DNA of 64,000 nucleotides from Paenibacillus yonginensis (GCF_001685395.1 NZ_CP014167.1:2299501-2363500), one strand, 5' to 3'. Shown: positions 33,789 to 43,067, numbered from the stretch's first letter. Notes: a model not told the origin generated them from the sequence alone. Program-made: numbers and translations.

Positions 33789-36700
33789 ATGGCTTTAGAT
33801 AAAGACAACAGTCCGGAACAGCAAGTCCCCCCGCCCAAACGAAGAAGGGTTGGGCGAATCATTCTTAACCTGATTATAGGGTTGTTTCTTGCAGGTTTGG
33901 CCGGCGTGCTGTTTACCTTTGGCGCAGCATTCGGGTATGTGTCCGCCATCGTCAAGGACGATCCGGTCCGATCACGCGCCGATATTGAAGCGCAGATCAA
34001 TCATAATGACATGACGACCTTTGCTTATTTCAGGGATGGCTCGGGAATTGGGCAGCTCCGTTCTGAAGAGGACAGACGGCCTGTGGAATTCAAGGAAATC
34101 CCCTCTTCGGTCATCGATGCTGTCATTTCTATTGAAGACAACAATTTTTACGAGCATAAAGGTGTCGATCTGAACGGAACCCTCCGCGCTGTTAAGCAGC
34201 GGGTTCTCAAGGAAGACGTCCAGACCGGCGGGAGTACGCTGACTCAGCAGCTCGCAAGACGTGTGTTTCTGAGCCTTGATCGTACAGAAGACCGCAAGTT
34301 TAAAGAGATTCTGCTCGCGCTCCGTTTGGAACGTTTCTTGTCCAAGCAGGAGATTCTGACCGCTTACCTGAACAAGGTTCCTTTCGGAAACGGTTCGAGC
34401 GGCTACAATTTGTATGGTATTAAGGCCGCTGCCAGAGGCATCTTTAATATCAGCGACCTGAGCAAGCTGAACATCGCCGAATCCGCTTATCTGGCTGGAC
34501 TGCCGCAGCTGCCGAGTTCTTATTCGGCCTTCAACGGCAAAGGCGAATTTAATCCAGGCAATTTCAGCCGCGCGATCAAGCGGCAGCATCTTGTGCTTCA
34601 ACGCATGCTGGAGGAAGGCAAAATCAACCAGACCGAATACAACGAAGCGCTTAATTTCGATATAAAGTCAGCCCTTGCCCCAACGACCAAAAAAGCATAC
34701 GACACTTATCCTTACCTCATGCTGGAAACGGAGCGGCAGGGCGCACAGATTATGGCTATGCTGAAAGACCCAACCTTAACCCAAGAGGCCTTATCCCGTA
34801 AAGAGAACGCCCAGGCGCTTGAGGACGGCAGGCAGCAGCTGATGACCGGCGGCTACCGGATTTACACGACGATCGACAAGAAAGTGTACAGTGCGATGCA
34901 CAAGGTGTCCGACAACAAGGACAACTTCTCGCCGGAGAGCAAAACCAAAGGGCTTGAGCAGGTGGCCGGCATGATGATCGACCATAAAACGGGAGCGATC
35001 CTGGGTATGATCGAAGGCCGCGATTTCTACACGGAGCAAATGAACTATGCTACGCAAATGGTTCGCCAGCCCGGCTCCACGATGAAACCTTTGGCCGCTT
35101 ATCTTCCCGCTTTGGAGGAAGGGCTGATTCAACCGGCCAGCATCATTGACGATTCGCCGATTATTCTGAAGGACTACCAGAAGGGCTATCATATCCCGGT
35201 GAACTCCAGCGGTGGTTATAAGGGTCTCGTTACCGCCCGCACCGCGCTTAATGAATCCAGGAATGTTCCCGCCTTGAAGCTCTTCAATAACGTCGTAGGC
35301 ATTGATAAAGCCTGGGCGTTTGTTAAGAATCTCGGCATCACCACCATCGAGGATTCGGACTACCAGGCAACGACCGGCGTACTCGGCGGTTTGGCGCATG
35401 GCGTAAGCGTGGAGCAACTGACCAACGCCTACGGTGCGATCGCCAACCAGGGTATTTTTAACGACGCTTATATGATTGAAAGAATCGAGGATTCCAAAGG
35501 AAATATCGTCTACCAGCACAAAGCTGAACCTAGACGTGTATTCTCGGCACAAACGGCCTTTCTGATGACGGATATGCTGCGTACCGTTATTTCGGCCAGC
35601 GGATCGACAGGTCACTCGGTGGCAAGCGATTTCAAGCAATACGGCAAAATTCCTATTGTCGGCAAAACGGGCACCACCCAGAACTACGCGGATGTCTGGT
35701 TTGAAGGATATTCACCTGACGTTACGCTCGGCATCTGGGTCGGTTATTCCGAACCTGCGAACACGTTGTCCGACGCCGGCAAGTCACGGGCTCGCAAAAT
35801 TTGGGCCAAGGTCATGAACGAAGTGACGGAGGCCAAACCGGAGCTGTTCAAAACCAAGGAGTTTGTTAAGCCGGACGGCATCGTCAAGAAGACCGTCTCC
35901 GGATACAGCGGCCTGCTGCCTACAGCTTTGACCGAACAGGCAGGCAAAACGAACACGGATTTCTTCAACGAGAAATATGTACCGACCAAACCGGATGACG
36001 TTCTGGTTCGGGCCAAATATATTACTTACAACAACGTCAACTATATTCCGCAAGAGGGAACACCAGCGGATATGCTGCAGGAGAAGGTGGTCCTGAAACG
36101 TGATCCGCCGATCTCCGAGCTGATCAAACAGCTGGAGAACGCTTTTGCGAATATGAAAGGCAGCCATAAACCGCTGGAGTATTACATGCCGAAGGACGCA
36201 GGAGAAGATGCACCGTACGAGGTGGATCCCCGCAAGGATGACGGTGCTCCGCCAGCTGCCCCTCAGGGCGTTGCTGCCGGCTCCGTGACCGGGCAAGCGG
36301 CCATTTCCTTTAACAACAACAGCGAAGCTGATGTTGTCGGATACCGCCTGTACAAGTCGGTTAACGGTGGTGCGTTTGCTTATGATCAATCCAAGCTGCT
36401 GGGGGCAGGCACTCAGTTTACCGTACCGGTCTCTTCGCTTGAAAGCTATGCCTTCTATGTGACCGCAGTTGACGTGGCCGGCCATGAGTCTGCGCCAAGC
36501 AGCATCGTTGCAGCGAACGGCGTATTCGGCGGCACTGGATTGCCGGGTGATCCTTTAGGCGGCGGAGATCCAAGCAACCCTGCTGGAGATCCTGCCGATG
36601 GAGTTGCTCCATCGGCTCCGGCCCAACCTCAAGGAGCGATCACGCCTACCGGCGTGACGATCAACTGGAGTGCTAACCCGGCCGAGGAACAGGTAAGCAG

Positions 36701-36875
36701 CTACAATATTTATTTCTCGGACCAGCCCAATGGCAATTACGTGCTTGTTGGATCAACCGATCAACCTCAATTTGATTACCAAGGCAAAACGATCAGCGGC
36801 TATGTCCGGATCACGGCCGTGAACGGCAGCGGAGAATCTCCGCCTTCCAGTTCGCTGCGGGTTGAGCGGAAATAG
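33789..36875 (+). CDS. Class A penicillin-binding protein with fibronectin type III domains
   Basis: A 1028-residue bifunctional peptidoglycan synthase. After a short basic cytoplasmic tail and one membrane helix (about 24-50), the transglycosylase domain shows EDNNFYEHKGVD and GGSTLTQQLARR. The transpeptidase domain has the catalytic serine in STMK (GSTMKPLAAY), the SRN motif (NESRNVPAL) and KTG (GKTGTTQNYADVWF). Two fibronectin type III modules follow (about 825-905 and 950-1028), joined by a Gly/Pro/Asp-rich linker. ATG 33789 follows AAAAGGAGGATGCTC; earlier in-frame starts lack such a site. It interrupts the tyrS-acsA adjacency known from B. subtilis and has its own promoter and terminator. 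Confidence 0.92.
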   Translation: MALDKDNSPEQQVPPPKRRRVGRIILNLIIGLFLAGLAGVLFTFGAAFGYVSAIVKDDPVRSRADIEAQINHNDMTTFAYFRDGSGIGQLRSEEDRRPVEFKEIPSSVIDAVISIEDNNFYEHKGVDLNGTLRAVKQRVLKEDVQTGGSTLTQQLARRVFLSLDRTEDRKFKEILLALRLERFLSKQEILTAYLNKVPFGNGSSGYNLYGIKAAARGIFNISDLSKLNIAESAYLAGLPQLPSSYSAFNGKGEFNPGNFSRAIKRQHLVLQRMLEEGKINQTEYNEALNFDIKSALAPTTKKAYDTYPYLMLETERQGAQIMAMLKDPTLTQEALSRKENAQALEDGRQQLMTGGYRIYTTIDKKVYSAMHKVSDNKDNFSPESKTKGLEQVAGMMIDHKTGAILGMIEGRDFYTEQMNYATQMVRQPGSTMKPLAAYLPALEEGLIQPASIIDDSPIILKDYQKGYHIPVNSSGGYKGLVTARTALNESRNVPALKLFNNVVGIDKAWAFVKNLGITTIEDSDYQATTGVLGGLAHGVSVEQLTNAYGAIANQGIFNDAYMIERIEDSKGNIVYQHKAEPRRVFSAQTAFLMTDMLRTVISASGSTGHSVASDFKQYGKIPIVGKTGTTQNYADVWFEGYSPDVTLGIWVGYSEPANTLSDAGKSRARKIWAKVMNEVTEAKPELFKTKEFVKPDGIVKKTVSGYSGLLPTALTEQAGKTNTDFFNEKYVPTKPDDVLVRAKYITYNNVNYIPQEGTPADMLQEKVVLKRDPPISELIKQLENAFANMKGSHKPLEYYMPKDAGEDAPYEVDPRKDDGAPPAAPQGVAAGSVTGQAAISFNNNSEADVVGYRLYKSVNGGAFAYDQSKLLGAGTQFTVPVSSLESYAFYVTAVDVAGHESAPSSIVAANGVFGGTGLPGDPLGGGDPSNPAGDPADGVAPSAPAQPQGAITPTGVTINWSANPAEEQVSSYNIYFSDQPNGNYVLVGSTDQPQFDYQGKTISGYVRITAVNGSGESPPSSSLRVERK

Positions 36876-36889
36876 CATAGTGTTAGTAA

Positions 36890-36933
36890 CAACAAACAGC
36901 CCCTCCGGCTTTCGCTGGAGGGGCTGTTTGTTG
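36890..36933 (+). terminator. Intrinsic terminator of the PBP gene
   Basis: A 17-bp perfect stem, CAACAAACAGCCCCTCC with its complement, closes a ten-base loop. The right arm ends in GTTTGTTG. It probably also serves acsA on the other strand. Confidence 0.85.
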
Positions 36934-37005
36934 ATTACAGATTTATAACGCTTTTGCTTTTGACTTTAACCGCTACTTTTCCTTGTGTCTTGGGCTTCTT
37001 GCCGA

Positions 37006-38742
37006 TCAATCTTCAATCGTGGATAAATCACCGGCCGGCAGATGAAGCTCCCACGCCTTGAGCACACGCCGCATGATTTTTCCGGATCTGGTCTTAGGCA
37101 GTTTATCTTTAAACTCGATTTCACGCGGAGCCGCATGGGCGGATAACCCCTCTTTGACAAACCGGGCAATCTCCGCCTTCAGCTCCTCCGTCGGCTCATA
37201 GCCGTCACGCAGCGCCACAAAAGCTTTGATGATCTCGCCGCGTACGGCATCCGGTTTGCCAATGACGCCTGCCTCTGCTACCGCCGGATGCTCCACGAGC
37301 TTGCTTTCCACCTCAAACGGCCCAATCCGTTCGCCGGAGGAGTTGATGACATCATCAATCCGGCCCTGGAACCAGAAATAACCGTCTTCATCCTGATAGG
37401 CGGAATCACCAGACACGTACCAGCCCGGAATCCGGAAATATTCTGCATATTTCGATTCGTTATTCCAAATGGTTCTCATCATGGACGGCCACGGCGTCCG
37501 GATCGCTAAATTCCCCATCCGGTTCGGCGGAAGCACATTTCCTTGGTCATCCAGGATAGCGGCTTCGATCCCCGGCAGCGGTTTGCCCATCGAACCCGGC
37601 TTGATGGCCATGGACGGGTAATTGCAAATCAGCTGGCCGCCTGTTTCCGTCATCCACCACGTATCGTGGATCCGTCTTTTGTAGACGGCAAGTCCCCAGC
37701 GCACAACCTCCGGGTTAAGTGGCTCGCCCACGGAAAGCACGTGCCGCAGGCTGGACAGGTCATATTTTCCCGCGGCTTCCTCCCCCGCACCCATCAGCAT
37801 GCGGAAAGCCGTTGGCGCGCTGTACCAGACAGTCACTTTATATTTCTCAATCGCCGAATACCAGGCTCCCGGGTCAAAACGTCCACCCAATACGAGGTTG
37901 CAAACCCCGTTCAGCCATGGGGCAAAAATCCCGTAAGAAGTTCCTGTTACCCAGCCTGGATCAGCGGTACACCAGTAAATGTCATCTTCTTTCAAATCCA
38001 GTACCATCTTGCCAGTAAAATAGTGCTGAATCATGGCATTATGCACATGGTATACGCCTTTAGGTTTCCCCGTTGAACCGGAGGTATAGTGAAGAATCAG
38101 CCCGTCTTCCAGCTCCACCCATTCAATTGCGTTATCCGCAGAGACCGAAACCACTTCCTGTTCGAAAGGATATATGCCTGCTCCTTCAGCTTCCGCTTGC
38201 TCCGGGGTGGCTCCGACAACAAAAATTGCCCGCAGCTCCGGCAGCTCCTCGCGTTTCACACGTTTTAACAGCGCAGGTGTTGTCACCAGAACAGAAGCAC
38301 CGCTGTCTTCAAGACGGTCCTTCACGGCCGTCTCCATAAAGGCTTCAAACAAAGGACCGACAACGGCGCCAGCCTTAATGGCTCCCAATATACTAATGTA
38401 AAGTTCCGGAGAACGCGGCATAAAAACAAAAACCCGGTCTCCTTTCGTTATGCCATGTTTGCGCAGCACATTGGCAAATCGGGCCGACCAGGATTGCAGC
38501 TCTGCAAACGTATAGCTTTCTTCCCGTTCGGCATCCGAATAGATCAATGCGGTTTTGTCGCCCCGCCCTTCCTCCACATGCCGGTCGATAGCCTCATAGG
38601 CCAGGTTAATAAAGCCGGTCCGGTGCCAGCTGAACTGCTGTTCCACTTCGTCCCATTGAAAGGATTGGCGGGCCGTTTCATAGTCCCCCAAATTTGTGTT
38701 CGCTTGCGTTGCCGGTATAAGTTCTCCCTGCATGGAATTCAT
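37006..38742 (-). CDS. acsA: Acetyl-CoA synthetase
   Basis: AcsA activates acetate with ATP and CoA, allowing growth on acetate and recovery of overflow carbon. The 578-residue protein has the adenylate-forming core motif YTSGSTGKPKGVYH at about residue 217, the DTWWMTETGG motif near 357, and WYVSGDSAYQDEDGYFWFQGRIDDVI near 440. The lysine of PKTRSGKIMRR near the C-terminus is the residue that AcuA acetylates in B. subtilis. GGGGAGG precedes the start. The gene diverges from acuA with a shared cre, and its extended -10 promoter implies a leader of about 315 nt. Confidence 0.96.
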   Translation of the reverse strand: MNSMQGELIPATQANTNLGDYETARQSFQWDEVEQQFSWHRTGFINLAYEAIDRHVEEGRGDKTALIYSDAEREESYTFAELQSWSARFANVLRKHGITKGDRVFVFMPRSPELYISILGAIKAGAVVGPLFEAFMETAVKDRLEDSGASVLVTTPALLKRVKREELPELRAIFVVGATPEQAEAEGAGIYPFEQEVVSVSADNAIEWVELEDGLILHYTSGSTGKPKGVYHVHNAMIQHYFTGKMVLDLKEDDIYWCTADPGWVTGTSYGIFAPWLNGVCNLVLGGRFDPGAWYSAIEKYKVTVWYSAPTAFRMLMGAGEEAAGKYDLSSLRHVLSVGEPLNPEVVRWGLAVYKRRIHDTWWMTETGGQLICNYPSMAIKPGSMGKPLPGIEAAILDDQGNVLPPNRMGNLAIRTPWPSMMRTIWNNESKYAEYFRIPGWYVSGDSAYQDEDGYFWFQGRIDDVINSSGERIGPFEVESKLVEHPAVAEAGVIGKPDAVRGEIIKAFVALRDGYEPTEELKAEIARFVKEGLSAHAAPREIEFKDKLPKTRSGKIMRRVLKAWELHLPAGDLSTIED

Positions 38743-39063
38743 CTTTTCATCCTCCCCAATTGTTCATTACACAAGGCAATCGTCCAAATGAAAACGGATT
38801 CAATACAAAAGGATATGTTAATCATATAGCTGGTCTACGTCCTTATTCGAAAAAACGGCAGCCGCTGTATGACAAGCATCTATTTGATCAAAAATTATTT
38901 TGCAAGGAGAAATTCTGACCCTCCAGGGCGCATTCGGGATTTAATCGGTGATGAGTGGTTGGAATAAACGGCGGTTAACATCTACATAGAGCCAAAGCGG
39001 GTTTAGGATAACAAGAGGTTATTGGAACTCACCCAAATATTGTGAATTTTTTATGTCAAAAGC

Positions 39064-39072
39064 ATTATAGCA
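39064..39072 (-). promoter_or_regulatory. Extended -10 promoter of acsA
   Basis: On the minus strand TGCTATAAT is a perfect extended -10. The -35 position (TAGCGC) is poor and lies inside the cre site, so CcpA binding should block polymerase. The inferred transcript start is near 39057. Confidence 0.6.
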
Positions 39073-39081
39073 TACCCAAAA

Positions 39082-39095
39082 TGTAAGCGCTACAA
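39082..39095. promoter_or_regulatory. Catabolite responsive element (cre) between acsA and acuA
   Basis: TGTAAGCGCTACAA fits the Bacillus cre consensus (TGWAARCGYTWNCW) at 13 of 14 positions. It overlaps the -35 region of acsA and lies just upstream of the acuA -35. The ccpA gene itself is 1.5 kb away. B. subtilis acsA is likewise CcpA-controlled. Confidence 0.75.
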
Positions 39096-39096
39096 C

Positions 39097-39125
39097 TTTT
39101 CAAAAATTAGATTTTCTGTTATAAG
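39097..39125 (+). promoter_or_regulatory. Candidate sigma-A promoter of acuA
   Basis: TTTTCA and TATAAG are separated by 17 bp, ending 28 bp before the acuA start codon. The cre is directly upstream. Confidence 0.5.
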
Positions 39126-39153
39126 TGAGTCAAAGGAAGGGGGACGCTGCAAC

Positions 39154-39816
39154 ATGATCCATTACAAAATTCATGTTCATCATGAGCTGCCATTAAGCAT
39201 CCAAGATCAGTCCGGTGGAACAGAAGGAATCACACCTATCGTGGTGGAGGGCCCGGTGCCTCCGGAGCAGCTCCGGAAGTTCGCCATGCACCCTGATCTG
39301 GACGCTTTTCGCCCCCCTTCCGAGCAGCTTGCTGCTTTGATCGAAATCGCCGGATTGCCGGAAGGACGAGTTATTGCAGCCAGGCAGGACAACGTGATCC
39401 TCGGCTATGTCACTTTTCATTATCCCGATGTTATGGAACGATGGTCGGAAGGCGGCATGGAAGATCTGCTTGAGCTTGGCGCAATTGAGGTGGCGGATGA
39501 ATACCGTGGCTGCGGACTGGGCTCCTCCATGCTGCGGACTGCCTTCGAGCAGGAACAGCTGGAATCCTATATCGTGTTTACAACGGAATATTATTGGCAT
39601 TGGGATTTGAAAAAAAGCGGACTTTCCGTCTGGGAATACCGGCGGATGATGGAGAAATTGATGCAGACCGTAAACATGGTCTGGTATGCTACGGATGATC
39701 CGGAGATTTGCTCCCATCCGGCCAACTGTCTGATGGTCCGGATGGGCCGGGACGTGCCGCTGTCCTCGCAGGAACAGTTCGATCGCATCCGCTTTCACCA
39801 GCGGTTTATGTATTAG
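39154..39816 (+). CDS. acuA: Protein acetyltransferase AcuA
   Basis: AcuA is a GNAT-fold enzyme that acetylates and switches off AcsA. The 220-residue protein follows B. subtilis AcuA closely: the N-terminal beta region, the AFRPPSEQLAALIEIAGLPEGRVI block at about 50-73, the acetyl-CoA binding loop ELGAIEVADEYRGCGLGSSML near 110-130, FTTEYYWHWDLKKSG near 150, and the terminal DRIRFHQRFMY. It is divergent from its target acsA, as in Bacillus. The partner genes acuB and acuC, normally directly downstream, are missing; the stop codon instead overlaps the convergent mtnN stop by four bases. Confidence 0.95.
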   Translation: MIHYKIHVHHELPLSIQDQSGGTEGITPIVVEGPVPPEQLRKFAMHPDLDAFRPPSEQLAALIEIAGLPEGRVIAARQDNVILGYVTFHYPDVMERWSEGGMEDLLELGAIEVADEYRGCGLGSSMLRTAFEQEQLESYIVFTTEYYWHWDLKKSGLSVWEYRRMMEKLMQTVNMVWYATDDPEICSHPANCLMVRMGRDVPLSSQEQFDRIRFHQRFMY

Positions 39817-40511
39817 AGGCTGGCGATCATTTCATTCAGGATGGCATAAGAACGGTTCGCTGCCTCGACCGTAAATTCGGCAAAATTCACATGAGCCGAG
39901 CCGTCCGCTTTATCGCTCATCGAACGAAGCACTACATAAGGCACCCGGTTCATATAACATACCTGGGCAACGGCGGCTCCCTCCATCTCGACACAGGCAC
40001 CATGCATGTTCTCGTACAAATCCTGAACCACATCGCGATCCGCCACAAACCGATCCCCCGATAACACCCGTCCCACAAGGAACTGATGGTCCTGGCATAT
40101 CTTCTCGCATGCCCGCATGGCAAGCTTCACCAAGGCATCATCCGCAGGGAAATCCGAAATTTCCTGGTACGGGATGATTCCCCGCGCATAACCTAACGGG
40201 GTTACATCCATGTCATGCTGCTGGCACGAAGACGAAATGACGATGTCGCCAATCTGCAGTTCCGGATTCACCGCGCCGGCGACGCCCGTGAACAACACGG
40301 AGGAAACGTTGAAGCGGTCGATCATGAGCTGGGTGGTTGCCGCAGCGTTCACCTTCCCTACGCCTGATTTGCTGACCACAACGTTTCGACCGAGCAGCCT
40401 TCCAGTCGTGAATGGAATTCCCGCCTGAATTTGTGTGTCCTTCCCTTCCATCTGTCGAAGCAAAAGGGCGATTTCTTCATCCATCGCTCCCAATATTCCG
40501 ATATAAGGCAT
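39813..40511 (-). CDS. mtnN: 5'-methylthioadenosine / S-adenosylhomocysteine nucleosidase
   Basis: MTAN cleaves the adenine from methylthioadenosine and S-adenosylhomocysteine, clearing inhibitors of methylation and polyamine synthesis and feeding autoinducer-2 precursor formation. The 232-residue protein begins MPYIGILGAMDEEIALL, with the catalytic acid Glu in AMDEE. SGVGKVNAAATTQLMID and FTGVAGAVNP follow, then the substrate Glu-Met-Glu in CVEMEGAAVAQV and the catalytic Asp in LRSMSDKADG. It is complete. The 3' end overlaps the acuA stop convergently. Upstream is a TTTGTA-AA-TACAAA inverted repeat at 40533-40546. Confidence 0.94.
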   Translation of the reverse strand: MPYIGILGAMDEEIALLLRQMEGKDTQIQAGIPFTTGRLLGRNVVVSKSGVGKVNAAATTQLMIDRFNVSSVLFTGVAGAVNPELQIGDIVISSSCQQHDMDVTPLGYARGIIPYQEISDFPADDALVKLAMRACEKICQDHQFLVGRVLSGDRFVADRDVVQDLYENMHGACVEMEGAAVAQVCYMNRVPYVVLRSMSDKADGSAHVNFAEFTVEAANRSYAILNEMIASL

Positions 40512-40572
40512 GTTCTTGCCGCCCCCTTTTTATTTGTAAATACAAACATTCAGTGCTTTCCGCTCTCAAAAA

Positions 40573-40595
40573 AAAGCCCCTTTAGCAGGAGCTTT
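40573..40595 (-). terminator. Intrinsic terminator of ccpA
   Basis: On the minus strand AAAGCTCC pairs across TGCTAAA with GGGGCTTT (one G-U), followed by TTTTTGAG. It lies about 40 bp after the ccpA stop. Confidence 0.8.
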
Positions 40596-40632
40596 CTTCC
40601 GATTATGATCGATTCAACTGTTAGTAGCTGAA

Positions 40633-41637
40633 TTACAAATGACTTACGGACAAGCGGAGAATCGTTTCATGCGGCAAAATAACCCGCATATTCTCAACGT
40701 TCTCTTTCTTCATCAGTTTGGTGAGAAGACGCATCGCTACAGCGCCCAAGTCGTACATCGGCTGTGCAACCGTTGTCAGCTGAGGACGCACCATGGAGGC
40801 CATGCGGGTGTTATCTACACTGATGATCGAGAAATCATCCGGTACTTTCAATCCCTCGTCCTGAATGCTGTGAATCGCGCCAATCGCCATCTCATCCGTA
40901 GCCGCAAAGATCGCCGTTGGGCGTTTCTTCAAGCCGATGAAATATTTCATCGCTTCCACGCCGGATTCATAGCGGTAGTTGCCGATCCGCACAAGGTCTT
41001 CCTGGTACTGGATGCCGGCTTTCTCGAGCGCTTTCTTGTACCCCTGGAAGCGGGCGAAGCCGTTAGCAGGGTCCTGCAGGGTTCCGCTGATCATCGCAAT
41101 CTCGCGGTGTCCGTGACGGATCAAGGTGCTTACAGCGTCAAACGCAGCAGCTTCATGATCAATGTCAACGGAAGGAATCAGACCGTTCTCATCGCTTGTT
41201 GCGCAAAGCACGATAGGAACTGCAGACGTTTGGAAAGCCTGAATATGCTCTTCCGTAACCGTTCCGCCCATAAAGAGGAGCCCGTCCACTTGTTTTTCAA
41301 GCAGCGTGTTGATGACACGGATTTCCTTCTCTTTCTTCTTATCGGCGTTACACAAAATAATGTTGTAGTGGTACATGTTCGCAATATCCTCAATCCCGCG
41401 CGCGATTTCCGCAAAAATCGAGTTCGAGATATCCGGAATAACGACACCTACCGTTGTTGTCTTCTTGCTCGCCAGACCACGCGCAACCGCATTTGGACGG
41501 TAACCCAAACGTTCAATTGCTTCATAAACTTTCTTGCGGGTCTGCGGCTTTACATTCGGATTGTTGTTGACCACCCGGGAAACCGTGGCCATCGAGACTC
41601 CTGCTTCGCGTGCCACATCATAAATGGTAACCGTCAC
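40633..41637 (-). CDS. ccpA: Catabolite control protein A
   Basis: CcpA is the LacI/GalR-family master regulator of carbon catabolite control in Firmicutes. It binds cre sites when complexed with Ser46-phosphorylated HPr or Crh. The 334-residue protein has the N-terminal helix-turn-helix [27 protein letters not shown], the hinge [20 protein letters not shown], and the two-lobed effector domain. The residues that contact HPr in known CcpA are conserved in context ([21 protein letters not shown]). Its place next to the acsA-acuA pair and ytxJ matches Bacillus. A cre in this window is its probable target. Confidence 0.96.
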   Translation of the reverse strand: MTVTIYDVAREAGVSMATVSRVVNNNPNVKPQTRKKVYEAIERLGYRPNAVARGLASKKTTTVGVVIPDISNSIFAEIARGIEDIANMYHYNIILCNADKKKEKEIRVINTLLEKQVDGLLFMGGTVTEEHIQAFQTSAVPIVLCATSDENGLIPSVDIDHEAAAFDAVSTLIRHGHREIAMISGTLQDPANGFARFQGYKKALEKAGIQYQEDLVRIGNYRYESGVEAMKYFIGLKKRPTAIFAATDEMAIGAIHSIQDEGLKVPDDFSIISVDNTRMASMVRPQLTTVAQPMYDLGAVAMRLLTKLMKKENVENMRVILPHETILRLSVSHL

Positions 41638-41706
41638 ATTCTTCTCTCCATTGCCAATAAATTTTCATTCGTTCTTCGGGTTTCGTAAGGAGTTTAATTA
41701 GGTTTT

Positions 41707-41735
41707 ATGATACGACAAAAATCATCAATCCGCAA
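41707..41735 (-). promoter_or_regulatory. Candidate sigma-A promoter of ccpA
   Basis: On the minus strand TTGCGG and TATCAT are separated by 17 bp in the gap between ytxJ and ccpA. Confidence 0.5.
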
Positions 41736-41745
41736 TGATAACGCT

Positions 41746-42090
41746 TCACTTTTGGAGAATTTCCTTCAATACGTCAGCCGTAATTCCGGAGTGAGAGGTG
41801 TTCCAGACCGCTCTTCCATCCTCAACCAGAATCGCCTGAGGAGATTCATGTTTCACCTGCAGCAAATCGGCGGCTTTCAATGAAACCGGACGATCCTCAA
41901 CAACATGAATCAAACCGTAGGTTACGTTTTCATTAGGCTGGTCGCCCAAATATTTCAACACTTCCTGATTTGCACGTGCGCTGATCGGACAGCGTGTACT
42001 GTGTTTAAACAACAAAACAGGTCGGTCAGAAGAAGAAGTCAAAACATGTTGAAGTTGTTCGGTAGAAGTGATTTTTGTCAATGCAGACAT
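41746..42090 (-). CDS. ytxJ: Bacillithiol system thioredoxin-like protein YtxJ
   Basis: YtxJ is a 114-residue thioredoxin-fold protein with a single active Cys, thought to act as a monothiol bacilliredoxin-like factor in bacillithiol metabolism. The motif FKHSTRCPISARAN at about residues 28-41 holds the Cys in a CPIS setting typical of the family. A later cis-Pro is present in HESPQAILV (about residue 83). The gene lies upstream of ccpA, as ytxGHJ does in B. subtilis, but ytxG and ytxH are not present here. The start ATG follows GAAAGGGG. Confidence 0.9.
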   Translation of the reverse strand: MSALTKITSTEQLQHVLTSSSDRPVLLFKHSTRCPISARANQEVLKYLGDQPNENVTYGLIHVVEDRPVSLKAADLLQVKHESPQAILVEDGRAVWNTSHSGITADVLKEILQK

Positions 42091-42259
42091 AGAATTGAAC
42101 CCCTTTCCGAAAAATAAAACGAATAAATAAACGAACTTTCAAATTATTTTATCAAAAAGAAAAGAAAAAAGCCAATTTTCATGAAAATTTTTCACGAATG
42201 TTCAAAATCTTTTGTAGGAGTATACAGATCAAACGTTGTCTATGCCGGAAAAAGGGAGG

Positions 42260-42700
42260 TTATGTAGTTTCCGCCGGCGTGAAAGTCAGCTGGGACAGGC
42301 GTGTCATCAACTGCTTCATCCATTTATGATCTTCGTTCTGTTTGGCATACCCGTAAACATCAAGCAGCAGGTTAATCCGTTCTTTACAGCGGCTTTCCAC
42401 TTCCATTAAATAAACTTCGGCGTTGTTCTCTTGGAAACGGGTTTCCTTATAAACCTCATACATGACCGCCGCCAATTCATTATATTCACTAAATGAAACA
42501 CTTGCCTTATTCTCCTCTTTCAACTCGGCAAGCAGTTCACACACATCCTGCTTGATGCATGGAAACAGCTCATAAAGGCCGCATTGCTCACATTCCCAGA
42601 CGGGAACACCTTTAATTTTTATCGTTTTACCGTGAATAATCGTTCTGAAACCCAAACTTTTGATTTGTCCGCAGTTGCAAGGGGTGTCCACCGTACCCAC
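42260..42700 (-). CDS. YgiT/MqsA-type zinc finger protein
   Basis: A 146-residue protein with an N-terminal zinc finger of the YgiT type: CNC near residue 8-10 and CEQCG at about 37-41, four cysteines in two pairs. In MqsA and its relatives this finger precedes a DNA-binding domain; here no helix-turn-helix is obvious. The rest is helical and acidic: DVCELLAELKEENKASVSFSEYNELAAVMYEV. There is no toxin gene next to it, so it is not evidently part of a toxin-antitoxin pair. The start ATG follows GAGGTGGGTAC, and a good promoter lies upstream. Confidence 0.75.
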   Translation of the reverse strand: MGTVDTPCNCGQIKSLGFRTIIHGKTIKIKGVPVWECEQCGLYELFPCIKQDVCELLAELKEENKASVSFSEYNELAAVMYEVYKETRFQENNAEVYLMEVESRCKERINLLLDVYGYAKQNEDHKWMKQLMTRLSQLTFTPAETT

Positions 42701-42736
42701 CTCATCCTTTGTGTCAGTTCTAGTCTTGTCGATACC

Positions 42737-42765
42737 ATTAAATAATCGAAACCGGCTTTCGTCAA
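42737..42765 (-). promoter_or_regulatory. Sigma-A promoter of the zinc finger gene
   Basis: On the minus strand TTGACG and TTTAAT are separated by exactly 17 bp, 37 bp before the start codon. Confidence 0.6.
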
Positions 42766-43067
42766 TAGATAAATTATACAGGTGGATTCAAATTTGGAGT
42801 TAACTGGTAATAGCAGGGAAGCATCAGGGCGTCCTTCAGCAGGTTCAGACGGTTATGAAAAGGGAAAAAGTACATCGGCAAAAATGCGGTTCCCGTTTTG
42901 TCCGACAGGCCCTGGGAGGAAGGATATACCAGAAGCGACGAAAGATTTCCGTTTTCCGCAATCAGAAATTTCGACAAAATTCGTTATTATTCGAAGGTTT
43001 TTGTGCTTGGGGTGCCTGTTTCAAGGCCCGAATGGATTGGACAAAATCCCCAGTCCAGCTTGCCAAA
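42766..43067. other. Intergenic stretch without a supported gene
   Basis: About 300 bp lie between the zinc finger promoter and the ptsI terminator. Short open frames exist on both strands, but none has a plausible ribosome binding site or recognisable sequence. No tRNA or riboswitch pattern is visible. Confidence 0.5.

Noticed and set aside
40533-40546. TTTGTA-AA-TACAAA inverted repeat upstream of mtnN
   Set aside because: It is short and A/T-rich, and with no second copy or known regulator I do not list it as an operator.
42774-42977. Minus-strand 67-residue frame in the gap before the ptsI terminator
   Set aside because: No ribosome binding site, no recognisable sequence and no conserved context.
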